Positions 9,192 to 18,316 of a stretch of DNA of 45,889 nucleotides are shown in pieces. The first letter of the stretch is position 1, and the number at the start of each line of letters is the position of its first letter. Origin of the DNA: an uncultured Flavobacteriales bacterium (GTDB taxonomy: Bacteria > Bacteroidota > Bacteroidia > Flavobacteriales_G > NORP312); assembly GCA_905480125.1 (NCBI GenBank), contig CAJQPE010000015.1, forward strand, positions 1-45,889, given 5' to 3'. Under the pieces are notes generated by a model, which was not told where the DNA came from, did not search any database, and was given only the letters and a program-made list of their open reading frames with translations. Made by a program: the position numbers and the translations under genes.

Positions 9192-9638
9192 TTATACTTT
9201 ATTAACCTTCCATTGGTGGGCGTCATCTTCAAAAATCTCTCGTCCGAAAATAGGTGCCTTTTTCTTTATCTCTTCAACAATATGGCGGCACGCATCGAAC
9301 GCATCGTTTCTATGTTTAGACGACACAAAAACAAACAGACATAGTTCACCTGCATTGACAATACCATGACTATGATATATGTGCATGCAGGTTAGGTCGT
9401 ATTTCTCAAAGGCTGATTCCCTAATTATATGAACCTCCTTTTCTGCCATTTCGATATGTGCGCTATAATCAATGGCTCGAACGATTTTTCCGTCAACCTC
9501 ATCAGCCCTTACTTGACCTAGGAATATATCGTGTGCACCGATACTCGTTTTTACCTGATGATGTGCTATTGAATTGGCAATTTTTTCAGGACTAATCGGT
9601 CCCTCTATAAAAATTGATTTTGGTGTTTTCTTTTCCAT
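9192..9638 (-). CDS. moaE: Molybdopterin synthase catalytic (large) subunit
   Basis: MoaE pairs with thiocarboxylated MoaD to convert precursor Z (cPMP) to molybdopterin in the cytoplasm. The 148-residue protein has the MoaE core. GAHDIFLGQVRADEVDGK lies near the N-terminus and the active-site segment near residue 106 contains SKHRNDAFDACRHIVEEIKK, with the expected lysines and arginine; KKKAPIFGRE follows. The length is normal. It is the last gene of the minus-strand Moco operon, beginning one base after the moeB stop codon. No convincing terminator was found in the 150 bases that separate it from the esterase gene. Confidence 0.95.
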   Translation of the reverse strand: MEKKTPKSIFIEGPISPEKIANSIAHHQVKTSIGAHDIFLGQVRADEVDGKIVRAIDYSAHIEMAEKEVHIIRESAFEKYDLTCMHIYHSHGIVNAGELCLFVFVSSKHRNDAFDACRHIVEEIKKKAPIFGREIFEDDAHQWKVNKV

Positions 9639-9639
9639 G

Positions 9640-10734
9640 TTAATTCCAAGTTAAGATACCTCCAGTAAGATTTGTAAGGTTTTGATATCCCTTTTTTTTC
9701 AATATTTCTATTGCCTTTTTACTCCTGATACCATGCTGGCAATAAACTACAATTTGCTCGTCTAGCGGAAGCTCTAAATCAACCGAATTTATCACACCCA
9801 ATGGAATATCTTTGGCATTTAGTTCTTTGTATCGGGGCTTTTCAAATGATTCTCGGACATCAATTATTGTCATATTTTGATTACCAAGCATTTGCTTTAA
9901 CTCGCTCGCGTTAATTTCAGGACCAATAGACTTAATCGTATTGCAAAGCACATCATAGTCTATGTTTTCAAATTCGTCTGCTTTGGCCATAACCTTATCT
10001 ATTTCATGTTGATCTTTTGAAACAGAAAGTTTTTGTGAATCATTGTTGAGAGCCTTAACCAAAAGAACCTTTCCCGAGAGCACCTCACCAATTCCCAAAA
10101 TAATTTTGAGCGTTTCATTCGCTTGGTGTGTTCCAATCATACCAGGAAGCACACCCATTACGCCAATGTCTGAACAATTTGTATTTGCGCCATAACCAGC
10201 AAAATCAGGATACAAACACCGGTATGTCGGTCCGTTTTGATAATTAAATACCGACACCTGGCCTTCGAATTTATAAATCGCTCCATAAACCAGTGGAGTG
10301 TTTGTTATTACCGCAGCATCATTAACTAAATAACGAGTTGCGAAATTATCTGAACCATCAATAACGATATCGAAATCATTGAATAAGGACAATGCATTTT
10401 TTGTGGTCAAACGCTTCGGGTAAACTATATAATCTACATTGGGATTGATTCCTGACAAACGCTTGGCCGCAACCTTAGCTTTATTTTTTCCAATATCTTC
10501 AGTTGTAAATAGAATTTGTCTTTGAAGGTTACTCAATTCTATAGTGTCAAAATCGATGATACCCAGAGTTCCTACACCAGCAGCCGATAAATACTGTAAC
10601 ACCGAACAACCCAGACCCCCAGCCCCAATAACAAGTACGTTCGACTGCTTCAATTTTTGTTGCCCCGTTTCCCCAACTTCATTTAATTTGATGTGGCGAC
10701 TGTATCGATATTTTTCCTCTTCAGTCAGCATCAA
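9640..10734 (-). CDS. moeB: Molybdopterin-synthase adenylyltransferase fused to rhodanese (MoeB/MoeZ type)
   Basis: This protein activates the C-terminus of MoaD by adenylation and supplies its sulfur. Residues 1-250 are the ThiF/MoeB domain, with the ATP-binding VIGAGGLGCSVLQ and the conserved DGSDNFATRYLVND. Residues of about 265-364 are a rhodanese domain with the active-site loop YCQHGIRS (Cys332). The fusion resembles MoeZ or eukaryotic MOCS3. It is oddly missing cysteines: the usual first CxxC pair reads TYRC (Cys173 only) and the second pair is absent, so the structural zinc site of E. coli MoeB seems lost. It abuts moaD directly (10735) and is followed by moaE. Confidence 0.94.
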   Translation of the reverse strand: MMLTEEEKYRYSRHIKLNEVGETGQQKLKQSNVLVIGAGGLGCSVLQYLSAAGVGTLGIIDFDTIELSNLQRQILFTTEDIGKNKAKVAAKRLSGINPNVDYIVYPKRLTTKNALSLFNDFDIVIDGSDNFATRYLVNDAAVITNTPLVYGAIYKFEGQVSVFNYQNGPTYRCLYPDFAGYGANTNCSDIGVMGVLPGMIGTHQANETLKIILGIGEVLSGKVLLVKALNNDSQKLSVSKDQHEIDKVMAKADEFENIDYDVLCNTIKSIGPEINASELKQMLGNQNMTIIDVRESFEKPRYKELNAKDIPLGVINSVDLELPLDEQIVVYCQHGIRSKKAIEILKKKGYQNLTNLTGGILTWN

Positions 10735-10974
10735 TTATCCTCCTGAATATGGCGGTAAAATAGCGATTTCATCATCATCTTTTAGCTCGACATCTTCTGT
10801 GGCAATACTTTGATTTATTGCTACTTTATAAACGAAACCTTGTAAATCAGGATGCAGTGTATTCAACACTTCTAAAAATTGCAAGTAAGTTGTTGCTTCG
10901 GGCAGTTCAATATACTCATACTCGGATTTTAGTTGCTCAGCAACATTTCCTAAATATTTAACTATTACCTTCAT
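10735..10974 (-). CDS. moaD: Molybdopterin synthase sulfur carrier subunit
   Basis: MoaD is a 79-residue ubiquitin-like protein that carries the sulfur used by MoaE. It ends in the diagnostic PPYSGG, whose C-terminal Gly-Gly is adenylated and thiocarboxylated. The body (VKYLGNVAEQL, then ILPPYSGG preceded by DDDEIA) fits the family. Its start overlaps the end of mobA by 17 bases and its stop abuts the start of moeB, so translation is probably coupled. The length is normal for MoaD. Confidence 0.95.
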   Translation of the reverse strand: MKVIVKYLGNVAEQLKSEYEYIELPEATTYLQFLEVLNTLHPDLQGFVYKVAINQSIATEDVELKDDDEIAILPPYSGG

Positions 10975-11521
10975 ACTTCTTCAAATCTAATAACGTATTT
11001 ATGTTTGCAAGCTGATTGACTTGTCCAGCTCCAACCTCAACTGAACCGCATCGCAAGTTATTAAAACAATCTATAACAGTAAAGTTTCCTTGATCAATTT
11101 GCATTTTTATTACTTTAATTGATGTTTTATTATAAATGGCCGTTAATGGATAAATTCGATTAAGTCCAAACAAATAAGTAACATCGTTCTGCAAGTGCGC
11201 ATTAATTAATTCATGAATCAGGTCCAATTGTAACATTGGGGAGTCTACTGTTAAAACAAGAACGTTATCAGCATTACTCTGGTGAAGTGCAGTATATATC
11301 CCACCTATTGGACCAATATTAGGAATAGTGTCCTTAACTAATGGAACACCAAACTCTTTGTATGCAAGATTATTAGAAATAATTGTAACGCATTCTGACA
11401 GCTGATTCGCTAAATCAATTGAATGCTGAACCATTGCTTTTCCATGAAAAGAAACGATTCCCTTATCGGTTCCCATTCGCCTACTCTTACCTCCTGCTAG
11501 TATAAAAACCTCTAACTCCAT
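10958..11521 (-). CDS. mobA: Molybdenum cofactor guanylyltransferase (MobA-like)
   Basis: This protein transfers a nucleotide (GMP in characterised MobA) to molybdenum-molybdopterin. The 187-residue sequence opens with the NTP-binding motif LAGGKSRRMGTDKG (about residues 8-21). It continues with a Rossmann-like core and the metal-binding VDSP around residue 93 (most family members have DMP or DxP here). GPIGGIYTAL follows the family pattern. Related MocA enzymes use CTP, and the sequence alone does not settle the nucleotide. It abuts the permease gene upstream (11522) and overlaps moaD downstream by 17 bases. Confidence 0.9.
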   Translation of the reverse strand: MELEVFILAGGKSRRMGTDKGIVSFHGKAMVQHSIDLANQLSECVTIISNNLAYKEFGVPLVKDTIPNIGPIGGIYTALHQSNADNVLVLTVDSPMLQLDLIHELINAHLQNDVTYLFGLNRIYPLTAIYNKTSIKVIKMQIDQGNFTVIDCFNNLRCGSVEVGAGQVNQLANINTLLDLKKYEGNS

Positions 11522-12262
11522 TTACACAAAGAACAATTTTGTTGATGCCAATACAAGAACTAAAGCCAACAAATAGGAAAGTGTTTTATTATTTAACTTC
11601 TGGCTACCATAATAACTGCCCAGAAAGCCACCTAAAACAGCAATTCCTACACAAATAAAGGCCTCCCTTTCAATTGAAATTCCTTTGCTCAATAATCCTA
11701 ACATACCTGCACCTGAATTCACCCATATAAATAATGCTGAAACGGCCGCAGCTTGCTTCATGTTTCCCCAATGCATTAGCAGTATAACAGGGGTAAGAAT
11801 TATCCCTCCTCCTATACCAATTAGTCCAGAAAAAAAGCCAATTAAGGCGCCAAGGATTATTCCTTGATACCAAACTAAATTTTTGTTTACTTTTTTTTCA
11901 GATGGTTTGATTAGCATTCTTGCAATTGCGACAATTAAAAGTACTCCCAATATCTTTTTATACGAGCCAACATCTATTTCGCAAGTTCCGCCAAGATATG
12001 CCATTGGAATTGAGCCAATAGCAAAAAATAAAAACAACTTCTGCTTAAAATGACCTTGTCTAAAATAGTGGATAAATGCAATTCCAGCTACAAACAAATT
12101 GAGCAGTAATGCTGTAGGTTTCATATAATTAGGGCTAAACCCAAATAACACCATTAATGCCAAATATCCACTCGCACCTCCATGGCCAACTGCTGCATAT
12201 AAAAAAGCGACCACTGGTAAAACCAAGTAAAACAGCCAGATATCATCAATATTGGCAAACAT
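11522..12262 (-). CDS. TauE/SafE family sulfite/organosulfur permease
   Basis: This is an inner-membrane protein of 246 residues with about eight hydrophobic segments. It has the family's repeated glycine motifs: GHGGASGYLALMVLFGFSP near the N-terminus and GFFSGLIGIGGGIILTP in the second half. Family members (TauE, SafE, YfcA) move sulfite, sulfoacetate or related anions. It is packed between moeA and mobA with gaps of three and zero bases, so it is expressed as part of the Moco operon. This suggests a link to the sulfur or sulfite chemistry of molybdoenzymes, or an anion uptake role. Both ideas are inference. Confidence 0.88.
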   Translation of the reverse strand: MFANIDDIWLFYLVLPVVAFLYAAVGHGGASGYLALMVLFGFSPNYMKPTALLLNLFVAGIAFIHYFRQGHFKQKLFLFFAIGSIPMAYLGGTCEIDVGSYKKILGVLLIVAIARMLIKPSEKKVNKNLVWYQGIILGALIGFFSGLIGIGGGIILTPVILLMHWGNMKQAAAVSALFIWVNSGAGMLGLLSKGISIEREAFICVGIAVLGGFLGSYYGSQKLNNKTLSYLLALVLVLASTKLFFV

Positions 12263-12265
12263 AAA

Positions 12266-13441
12266 CTATGGCAGTTTGTAAACAGAAACTGTATTACCAG
12301 CCTCGAGAACAGTCGTATTTTCTGGAACGTACACTAAACCGTTTGCTCCTGAAAAAGTATGAAGCATCGATGAGCTCTGCCCCTCTAGCACTCTCACCCT
12401 TTCGCCTTCTATTTTTGCTTTTAGAAATTGGGCTCGACCCCCTTTTTTAGAATATTCTTCAATCAGTTTTAGCTGGGTTATCTCCAATCCATCACTTTTT
12501 CCTGACATGATTTCCAATGCAGTTAATACATAAATATAAAAACATGAAAGTGCTGCTGCTGGATTACCTGGAAGAGCGAAAAGAAGTTTATCATTATAGG
12601 AGCCAAAAAAAAGCGGTTTTCCTGGCTTTTGCTTGACTTTATAAAATATTTCTTTTACTCCAATTTCTTTTAAAGCATGACCTACAAAGTCATAATCTCC
12701 AACAGAAATACCTCCCGATATAAGAATTACATCTGAGGAGCTCAATAGAGCTTCAATTGCACTTTTCGTAGCATCATATGTATCTTCAACTGTGCTACTT
12801 TTAACACATTCATACCCTGAATGCTTAATGGCTGAACTAAGCATAATTGTGTTACTTTCATATATTTTACCTTCAGGTAACAAATCTCCAGGCGAAACCA
12901 ACTCGTCACCGGTAGCTAAAATTGACAGTTTAGGTTTTTTAAATACCTCCACTTCTGTAATACCTAAACCCGCTAAAAAACCAATTGCTGCCGGAGTAAT
13001 TCTATCTCCTTTATTCATCGCAATTTGACCGATTGTTGTTTGCTCACCTTTCAAGCGAATATTCTTTCCGGCAGGAACAGTCTCTTTAAACGCGATGGTC
13101 TTCTCTTTGCTGTAAACTAGCTCTTGCTGAATAACGGCATTGGCACCTTTTGGAACTTTCGCTCCTGTAAAAATTCGTACTGCCTCACCTTGTTTTAAAT
13201 CGAATTCTGAAGCGGAACCGCCAGCAGCAATTTCTCCAACAAGTTTGTATGATTTGATATCAGCAGAAAGATTAACAGCATATCCATCCATTGAAGATTG
13301 GTGAAAAGGTGGCATATTAATCTTTGAAATTAGATCTTTTGAAAGCACTTTATTCAAGGCACTGCTTAAATAAATAAGCTCATAGGTAGAATTTGGAAGA
13401 TTAGTTTTTACTAACCTAATTGCTTCTTCGACAGATACCAT
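12266..13441 (-). CDS. moeA: Molybdopterin molybdenumtransferase
   Basis: MoeA inserts molybdate into adenylylated molybdopterin. The sequence has the MoeA N-terminal part (NMPPFHQSSMDGYAV), the VRIFTGAKVPKGAN segment, and the MoCF-binding domain with LATGDELV, ISGGISVGDYDF and LFALPGNPAAAL. The frame can be read from a TTG at 13447, but the ATG at 13441 leaves the conserved start VSVEEAIRLV intact and is preferred. At 391 residues it is of usual size. It is the first gene of a six-gene minus-strand operon, with a TAnnTTTG element 24 bases upstream. Confidence 0.95.
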   Translation of the reverse strand: MVSVEEAIRLVKTNLPNSTYELIYLSSALNKVLSKDLISKINMPPFHQSSMDGYAVNLSADIKSYKLVGEIAAGGSASEFDLKQGEAVRIFTGAKVPKGANAVIQQELVYSKEKTIAFKETVPAGKNIRLKGEQTTIGQIAMNKGDRITPAAIGFLAGLGITEVEVFKKPKLSILATGDELVSPGDLLPEGKIYESNTIMLSSAIKHSGYECVKSSTVEDTYDATKSAIEALLSSSDVILISGGISVGDYDFVGHALKEIGVKEIFYKVKQKPGKPLFFGSYNDKLLFALPGNPAAALSCFYIYVLTALEIMSGKSDGLEITQLKLIEEYSKKGGRAQFLKAKIEGERVRVLEGQSSSMLHTFSGANGLVYVPENTTVLEAGNTVSVYKLP

Positions 13442-13464
13442 AACCAAATCGTTTATTAAACAAC

Positions 13465-13472
13465 CAAAGGTA
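13465..13472 (-). promoter_or_regulatory. Candidate -7 promoter element of the Moco operon
   Basis: The minus strand reads TACCTTTG, a match to TAnnTTTG, 23 bases upstream of the moeA ATG and inside the only intergenic space (13442-13495) available to the operon. No -33 element was found at normal spacing. Confidence 0.45.
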
Positions 13473-13495
13473 ACTGATGCAATGAATTGCAGTTG

Positions 13496-15838
13496 TTACT
13501 GAACAATTACCTTTTTTGCTACCGCATTAATTTCCACCAAATAAACACCTTTCTCCCAAGTTGCAACATCTATCTGGTGAAGATTAGTCTTAGAGATGGA
13601 AGAATAGACTAACTGACCTAATAAATCGTAGATATTTATTGTAACTCCAGCCGCAATATTTTGAACTATAAAAATATCATTTGATGGATTTGGGAAAATA
13701 CTGAACTCTTTTCCCTGATCAAAATTCTCAAATACACTAACACCATTTGCTGCTACAGTAAAATCCCAGGTATCGCTCCAATCAGAATTAACCATGTTTG
13801 TTATCGTTCTTACTCGCCAATAATATTTTTGCCCGTGGATAAGGTTCGATGTTTCATGTTCTGTATCATTTCCATTTGGATTCACACTCGAAAACAAGGT
13901 GACACCTGTTTGTAATAAACTAGAGCTAAACAAATCAGTAGTGTCTAACTCCCACTCATAGTTGTTAACTCCATCAACAGATTTCCAATCAATTATTTCG
14001 TTATCCGGTCTTGCCCCAGCGCCATCCAAAGGCAAATAAAGTTCTGGTTTTGTATCCCAAACTCCGTCTATATTAATATCATCGATGTACATATTATTAC
14101 CACTGTCACTTTCGAACACAAACTTGAACATAAAGTTATCCGTTAAGTATGATGAAGGAATTCCACCTACTGAGTATTCTTTCCAATGGCTAGTGTCCGA
14201 AGGGGTAAAATTACCAGCGACAGATGCTGCACTTGTTAAAGCACTTCCCGTTTGACTTAACCTAATGGCCCAGGATTCTCCACAATCGCTAGAAACATAT
14301 ACTCTTAGCCTATCTTCGCTAGAAGTATTTGAATGTTGAGCATAAGCTAACTTAAATGTAAAATTTATCGATTCTAGAGGGCTCAAATCTATTGCGCCAC
14401 TAATCAACTCATCAATTGCGCCTTTATTGTTCCAATAATTAGTCATCTTTATAGATGAGTTTCCGGTAAACGAGGCAGCATCTGTCAACTCAAATTTAAA
14501 AATATCATTTTGTTCATTAATTGAGAACCACTTAGCATTTGGAATAGATTGAGTAGTCTCAAAACTCTCTTGAATAGGCGGATAGTTACTAATGGGATCT
14601 GAAACTAAAATATGCATTGTTTTTGTTTCAATATAAGAAGAAATTCCATTACCAACGTTTAAAGTAACATCATAAAGCCCTGGGGCAGCATAATAAACTT
14701 GCGGCTGACTTATTGATGAGTTAGATGGCACCGCGCCTGGAAAAGACCATGCCCAGGAATTTTTATTAAACACTAATGATTGATCAAAAAACTGGATTGT
14801 TCCATTACTACAAATAAAATTGGTAGATAAAAAATCTGCACCAAAACATTGACTTAAACCCGTAGCAATTAAGTTAGACTCTGTCCATAGGTTGTTTCTT
14901 CCTGCGGTTGAACTTTCTAAAGTGGCTCGCATTCTATCGGCTTGACCTTCTGTAAACATCTGAGAACAAGAGGTATAATCCATGTAATTATTCACGTTAT
15001 CTAGAGATCCACATGTTTGCTGAGCGAGATCGCACCCACCAAGACGACCTTCACAATTAGGCGTATCAGAAACATTATCATCAGAATTACAGTTACTTGC
15101 CAAATCTGGATCGTTTGATGGACCCCATGTATGCGACAAATTAAACCAATGGCCAATCTCGTGCGTTAGCACACGTTGAGTCCCCCCAACATATGTATAT
15201 CTAGTGTAAATCGCATCTGTTCCTGCACCAGTGCCACCTGGGGTATATGTATATGCGGCAACCCCTGCTGCTGATGGATTACTGCATGAGGCCGCGTCCA
15301 TACATTTTACAACGAAAAAATTCATATACATATCTCTCGGCCATATTCTACCGCTGGCCGCTTGGTTAGAGCTAGGGTCTTCTGTATCCGATGTAAAGTA
15401 TCTCACAATTCCATTTGTTGGATCACCATTAGGATCGAGCTTAGCTAATACAAATTGGAAATTGGCATTACCTATGATTGGTTTAAACGCATCAGCTACA
15501 GTGTTAGTATCCGAATTGTATCCGTTGAAATCTGCGTTGAGCCTATCAATTTGCTCATGAATTCTTATATCAGGGATATTTTCAGGACCTCCCTCATGTA
15601 AAACATGAAACACAACAGGTATAATATAATTCTGCGTTGTTGTCCTATCAATATTCTCTAAAAACTCATGAGTGAAAGCTTCTAAATTTGCTTTATCACT
15701 AATGATTTGAGAAGCAGCTTCTGGATGTTCTAGCATGTATTGCTCTTCAATTCCATGAGTTGCACACCAGCTACTTGTAGATTGAGCAAAAACTCCTAAT
15801 GAAGCTAAAGAGATTACAAGTGATAAGATATTTTTCAT
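13496..15838 (-). CDS. Secreted M43 (pappalysin-type) metalloprotease with PKD domain and T9SS tail
   Basis: This is an exported zinc metalloprotease. A signal peptide (MKNILSLVISLASLGVFAQS) and a propeptide precede the M43 catalytic domain. The zinc motif is HEIGHWFNLSH (His226, Glu227, His230, His236) and a Met-turn follows in NNYMDYTSC. Around residues 335-410 a PKD-like domain is visible (WAWSFPGAVP, GLYDVTLNVGNG). A jelly-roll/fibronectin-type region follows, and the last 80 residues form a type A T9SS sorting domain (FSIFPNPSND to the end). All active-site residues are present. It is the second of two tandem paralogues; the upstream copy ends 11 bases before this start, so both are likely on one transcript. 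Confidence 0.93.
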   Translation of the reverse strand: MKNILSLVISLASLGVFAQSTSSWCATHGIEEQYMLEHPEAASQIISDKANLEAFTHEFLENIDRTTTQNYIIPVVFHVLHEGGPENIPDIRIHEQIDRLNADFNGYNSDTNTVADAFKPIIGNANFQFVLAKLDPNGDPTNGIVRYFTSDTEDPSSNQAASGRIWPRDMYMNFFVVKCMDAASCSNPSAAGVAAYTYTPGGTGAGTDAIYTRYTYVGGTQRVLTHEIGHWFNLSHTWGPSNDPDLASNCNSDDNVSDTPNCEGRLGGCDLAQQTCGSLDNVNNYMDYTSCSQMFTEGQADRMRATLESSTAGRNNLWTESNLIATGLSQCFGADFLSTNFICSNGTIQFFDQSLVFNKNSWAWSFPGAVPSNSSISQPQVYYAAPGLYDVTLNVGNGISSYIETKTMHILVSDPISNYPPIQESFETTQSIPNAKWFSINEQNDIFKFELTDAASFTGNSSIKMTNYWNNKGAIDELISGAIDLSPLESINFTFKLAYAQHSNTSSEDRLRVYVSSDCGESWAIRLSQTGSALTSAASVAGNFTPSDTSHWKEYSVGGIPSSYLTDNFMFKFVFESDSGNNMYIDDINIDGVWDTKPELYLPLDGAGARPDNEIIDWKSVDGVNNYEWELDTTDLFSSSLLQTGVTLFSSVNPNGNDTEHETSNLIHGQKYYWRVRTITNMVNSDWSDTWDFTVAANGVSVFENFDQGKEFSIFPNPSNDIFIVQNIAAGVTINIYDLLGQLVYSSISKTNLHQIDVATWEKGVYLVEINAVAKKVIVQ

Positions 15839-15849
15839 GATTACTTGGT

Positions 15850-18204
15850 TTATTTAACAATAAATTTAGAATAAGCAGAAGTAAATTCTGCGTCTAATTT
15901 AATGAAATACACCCCACCACTTATACCTTGTGTGTTAAACGGTATTGATTGATTTCCAGTGGTTGTTATGCCTAAAAATACCTGTTGAATTTCATCACCA
16001 AGAATATTGAATATACTAATTCTTACAACTTGATTTGGCTTGCTATTAAAATTAACCCAGCCATTGCTTTCTATAGGATTAGGAATTACTCTAAGGTTAA
16101 GCACATTATTATCAAAGAGATGTTCAACGCCAACTCCTGTTTCACTAACGGTAAAACTCCAAATGTCACTCCAAGCTGAAGGGATAGCATTTGTACGAGC
16201 CCTTACTCGCCAGTAGTACTTTTGCCCATGAATTAACCCTGAAGTTTGTATTTCGGTGTCTGCATTGTCAGGATTTGATGAAATAAAAGCCGGTGTACCT
16301 GTTTGAAGCTCTATAGAGTTAAAAGAACTTGAGGTATCTATTTGATATTCGTACTCGTCACAATTCTCCAAAGATTTCCAATTTAGCAATGGGCCATCAG
16401 AAAGGTTTCCTGCACCATCAAAAGGACTTTCTAATACAGGAAAAGCCTTATAAACTCCAGTTATATTAATTTCATCTAAGTAAAAATGATTACCGCTATC
16501 GCTTTCTAATTCAAATTTATACATAAAGCCTTCATTTAGTAACCCTCCAGAAATAGATGCTAATGTCTGCGTATTCCATTGACTTGATGAAGGGATAAAC
16601 GCAGATGAAGTGCTACTTCCTGTTGTCATAATTGAAGCTATTCCTAACCACCCTAGCGACCACGTTTCACCACAATCACTTGAGAATGATAATCGAACTT
16701 TGTCAATCGAGCTGCCCACTTGAGCATAGGCATATTTAAATGAAAAACTTGCTGATGCCATTTGTGATAGATCAATTGTACCGCTAATCAAGGTTTCCCT
16801 CTCTCCAACATTGTTACCTAAATTCTTAACTACTGCCGAATTAGATCCTGAATATGCGGCATCAGCTGTTAGCTCCCATTTATTTGACGATCCATCTGTA
16901 TTCTCCACAAACCATTCTGTAGAAGGCAACGAAGTTACATTTTCAAAACTTTCAGTATAGGGATAGTTTTGACCAATAGGATCGACTACAAAAATGTAAT
17001 TTGATTTGGTTACCGACTCATTCTGACTACCTAGAGTTACATCTAATGAAACATCATGAACTCCCAACGCATGATAATATACAAGGGGATGCTGGATACC
17101 AGAAGTATTCGGAATGCCCGTTATGAAATTCCAATCCCAATCAGAAGCAGTTGCAATCGAAACATCAGTGAAAGAAACGAAATTTCCTGCACAAACTATA
17201 TTTTTCGAAACAAAACCAGCTTCACATAGCTGGTCTACTCCTGTTTGCGCCAAGTTCGCTGAGCTCCATAAGTTGCTTCTTTGGCCAACCGATGATTCTA
17301 AGGCAGCGTGCATCCAATTTATTTGACCCTCGGTAAACATTCGATCGCAATTGGCATAATTCATATAATTTTGAACATTATCCAATGTTCCACAAGTAAT
17401 AAGTGTTGTGTCGCAACCACCGCCATTCCCTTCGGTGAGTGGAGTATCTGTTATATCATCGTCATCATTACAATTCGCAGCAACGCCTGGTGTGTTTGTA
17501 ATACCCCAAACATGTTTTAAATTAAACCAATGCCCACATTCGTGTGTTAATGTTCGAGACCGTGATTCACTACTTTGCTCGATCCTTCCAACTCCATCAA
17601 AAAGTACAATAATTGCATCAACAGCGGCATTTCCTCCTGGTAAATAGGTATAACCTCCAGAACCATTAGCCGTTGATTTTACAACAAAAATATTCAAGTA
17701 CTTTTCTCTTGGCCACATTCTTCCCGACTTAACACCGTCATCAGCTAGGTTTGTTGCGGCATCAAAATATCGATTAATGCCACTTGTCGGAACTCCTAGT
17801 GGATCCCGTTTTGCTAATCTAAACTCTATATTGCTATCAGATAACAAATCTCTAAATTCAGTTTTCACCTCAACCGTATCCGGATTTCTTAGTGAAAAAT
17901 CCCTGTTCAGAACAAACATTGCATCCAAAATTTGTTCATCTGAAATATTCTCGAGACCACCTTCATGAATTACATGAAATACAACCGGAATAACATAATC
18001 ATTCGAGGTTCTAGAGCCACTATTAATAAAGTAATTGCTGAAATTTGCTAACTCTTCTCGTGCTTGATTTATTTGTTCCTTCTCGTTTGGATGATTTAAT
18101 AAATAATCAAACGATGCTTCATCTGTCCCACATTTCACTATGGCATTTTGACCATAGGTATTCAACATCAGGGTAAGTCCAACAAACAATCCTATCAACC
18201 TCAT
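15850..18204 (-). CDS. Secreted M43 (pappalysin-type) metalloprotease, paralogue, with T9SS tail
   Basis: This has the same architecture as the neighbouring protease: signal peptide (MRLIGLFVGLTLMLNTYGQ), propeptide, M43 catalytic domain, PKD-like domain, jelly-roll/fibronectin-like region and type A T9SS sorting domain (VIPNPIESNGWVNF to the end). The zinc motif is HECGHWFNLKH (His221, Glu222, His225, His231), with a Met-turn in QNYMNYANC. The two proteins align along their whole length, so they arose by tandem duplication, but they have diverged clearly at protein level. This is the upstream, probably promoter-proximal, copy. No clear promoter was found in the 112 bases upstream. Natural substrates are unknown. 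Confidence 0.93.
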   Translation of the reverse strand: MRLIGLFVGLTLMLNTYGQNAIVKCGTDEASFDYLLNHPNEKEQINQAREELANFSNYFINSGSRTSNDYVIPVVFHVIHEGGLENISDEQILDAMFVLNRDFSLRNPDTVEVKTEFRDLLSDSNIEFRLAKRDPLGVPTSGINRYFDAATNLADDGVKSGRMWPREKYLNIFVVKSTANGSGGYTYLPGGNAAVDAIIVLFDGVGRIEQSSESRSRTLTHECGHWFNLKHVWGITNTPGVAANCNDDDDITDTPLTEGNGGGCDTTLITCGTLDNVQNYMNYANCDRMFTEGQINWMHAALESSVGQRSNLWSSANLAQTGVDQLCEAGFVSKNIVCAGNFVSFTDVSIATASDWDWNFITGIPNTSGIQHPLVYYHALGVHDVSLDVTLGSQNESVTKSNYIFVVDPIGQNYPYTESFENVTSLPSTEWFVENTDGSSNKWELTADAAYSGSNSAVVKNLGNNVGERETLISGTIDLSQMASASFSFKYAYAQVGSSIDKVRLSFSSDCGETWSLGWLGIASIMTTGSSTSSAFIPSSSQWNTQTLASISGGLLNEGFMYKFELESDSGNHFYLDEINITGVYKAFPVLESPFDGAGNLSDGPLLNWKSLENCDEYEYQIDTSSSFNSIELQTGTPAFISSNPDNADTEIQTSGLIHGQKYYWRVRARTNAIPSAWSDIWSFTVSETGVGVEHLFDNNVLNLRVIPNPIESNGWVNFNSKPNQVVRISIFNILGDEIQQVFLGITTTGNQSIPFNTQGISGGVYFIKLDAEFTSAYSKFIVK

Positions 18205-18316
18205 ATCACAAATTTTGTCCTTTCATTTATTAAAGGGCAGCAATATACTGCATTTATGCGAGTTGTTAAAAGGAAAACTACGTATTGAATATCTATTGCC
18301 AATAGTTTTTGGAAGC

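Noticed and set aside
18205-18316. Possible riboswitch or promoter upstream of the M43 protease pair
   Set aside because: No conserved riboswitch core could be recognised, and the nearest -7-like match lacks one base of TAnnTTTG.
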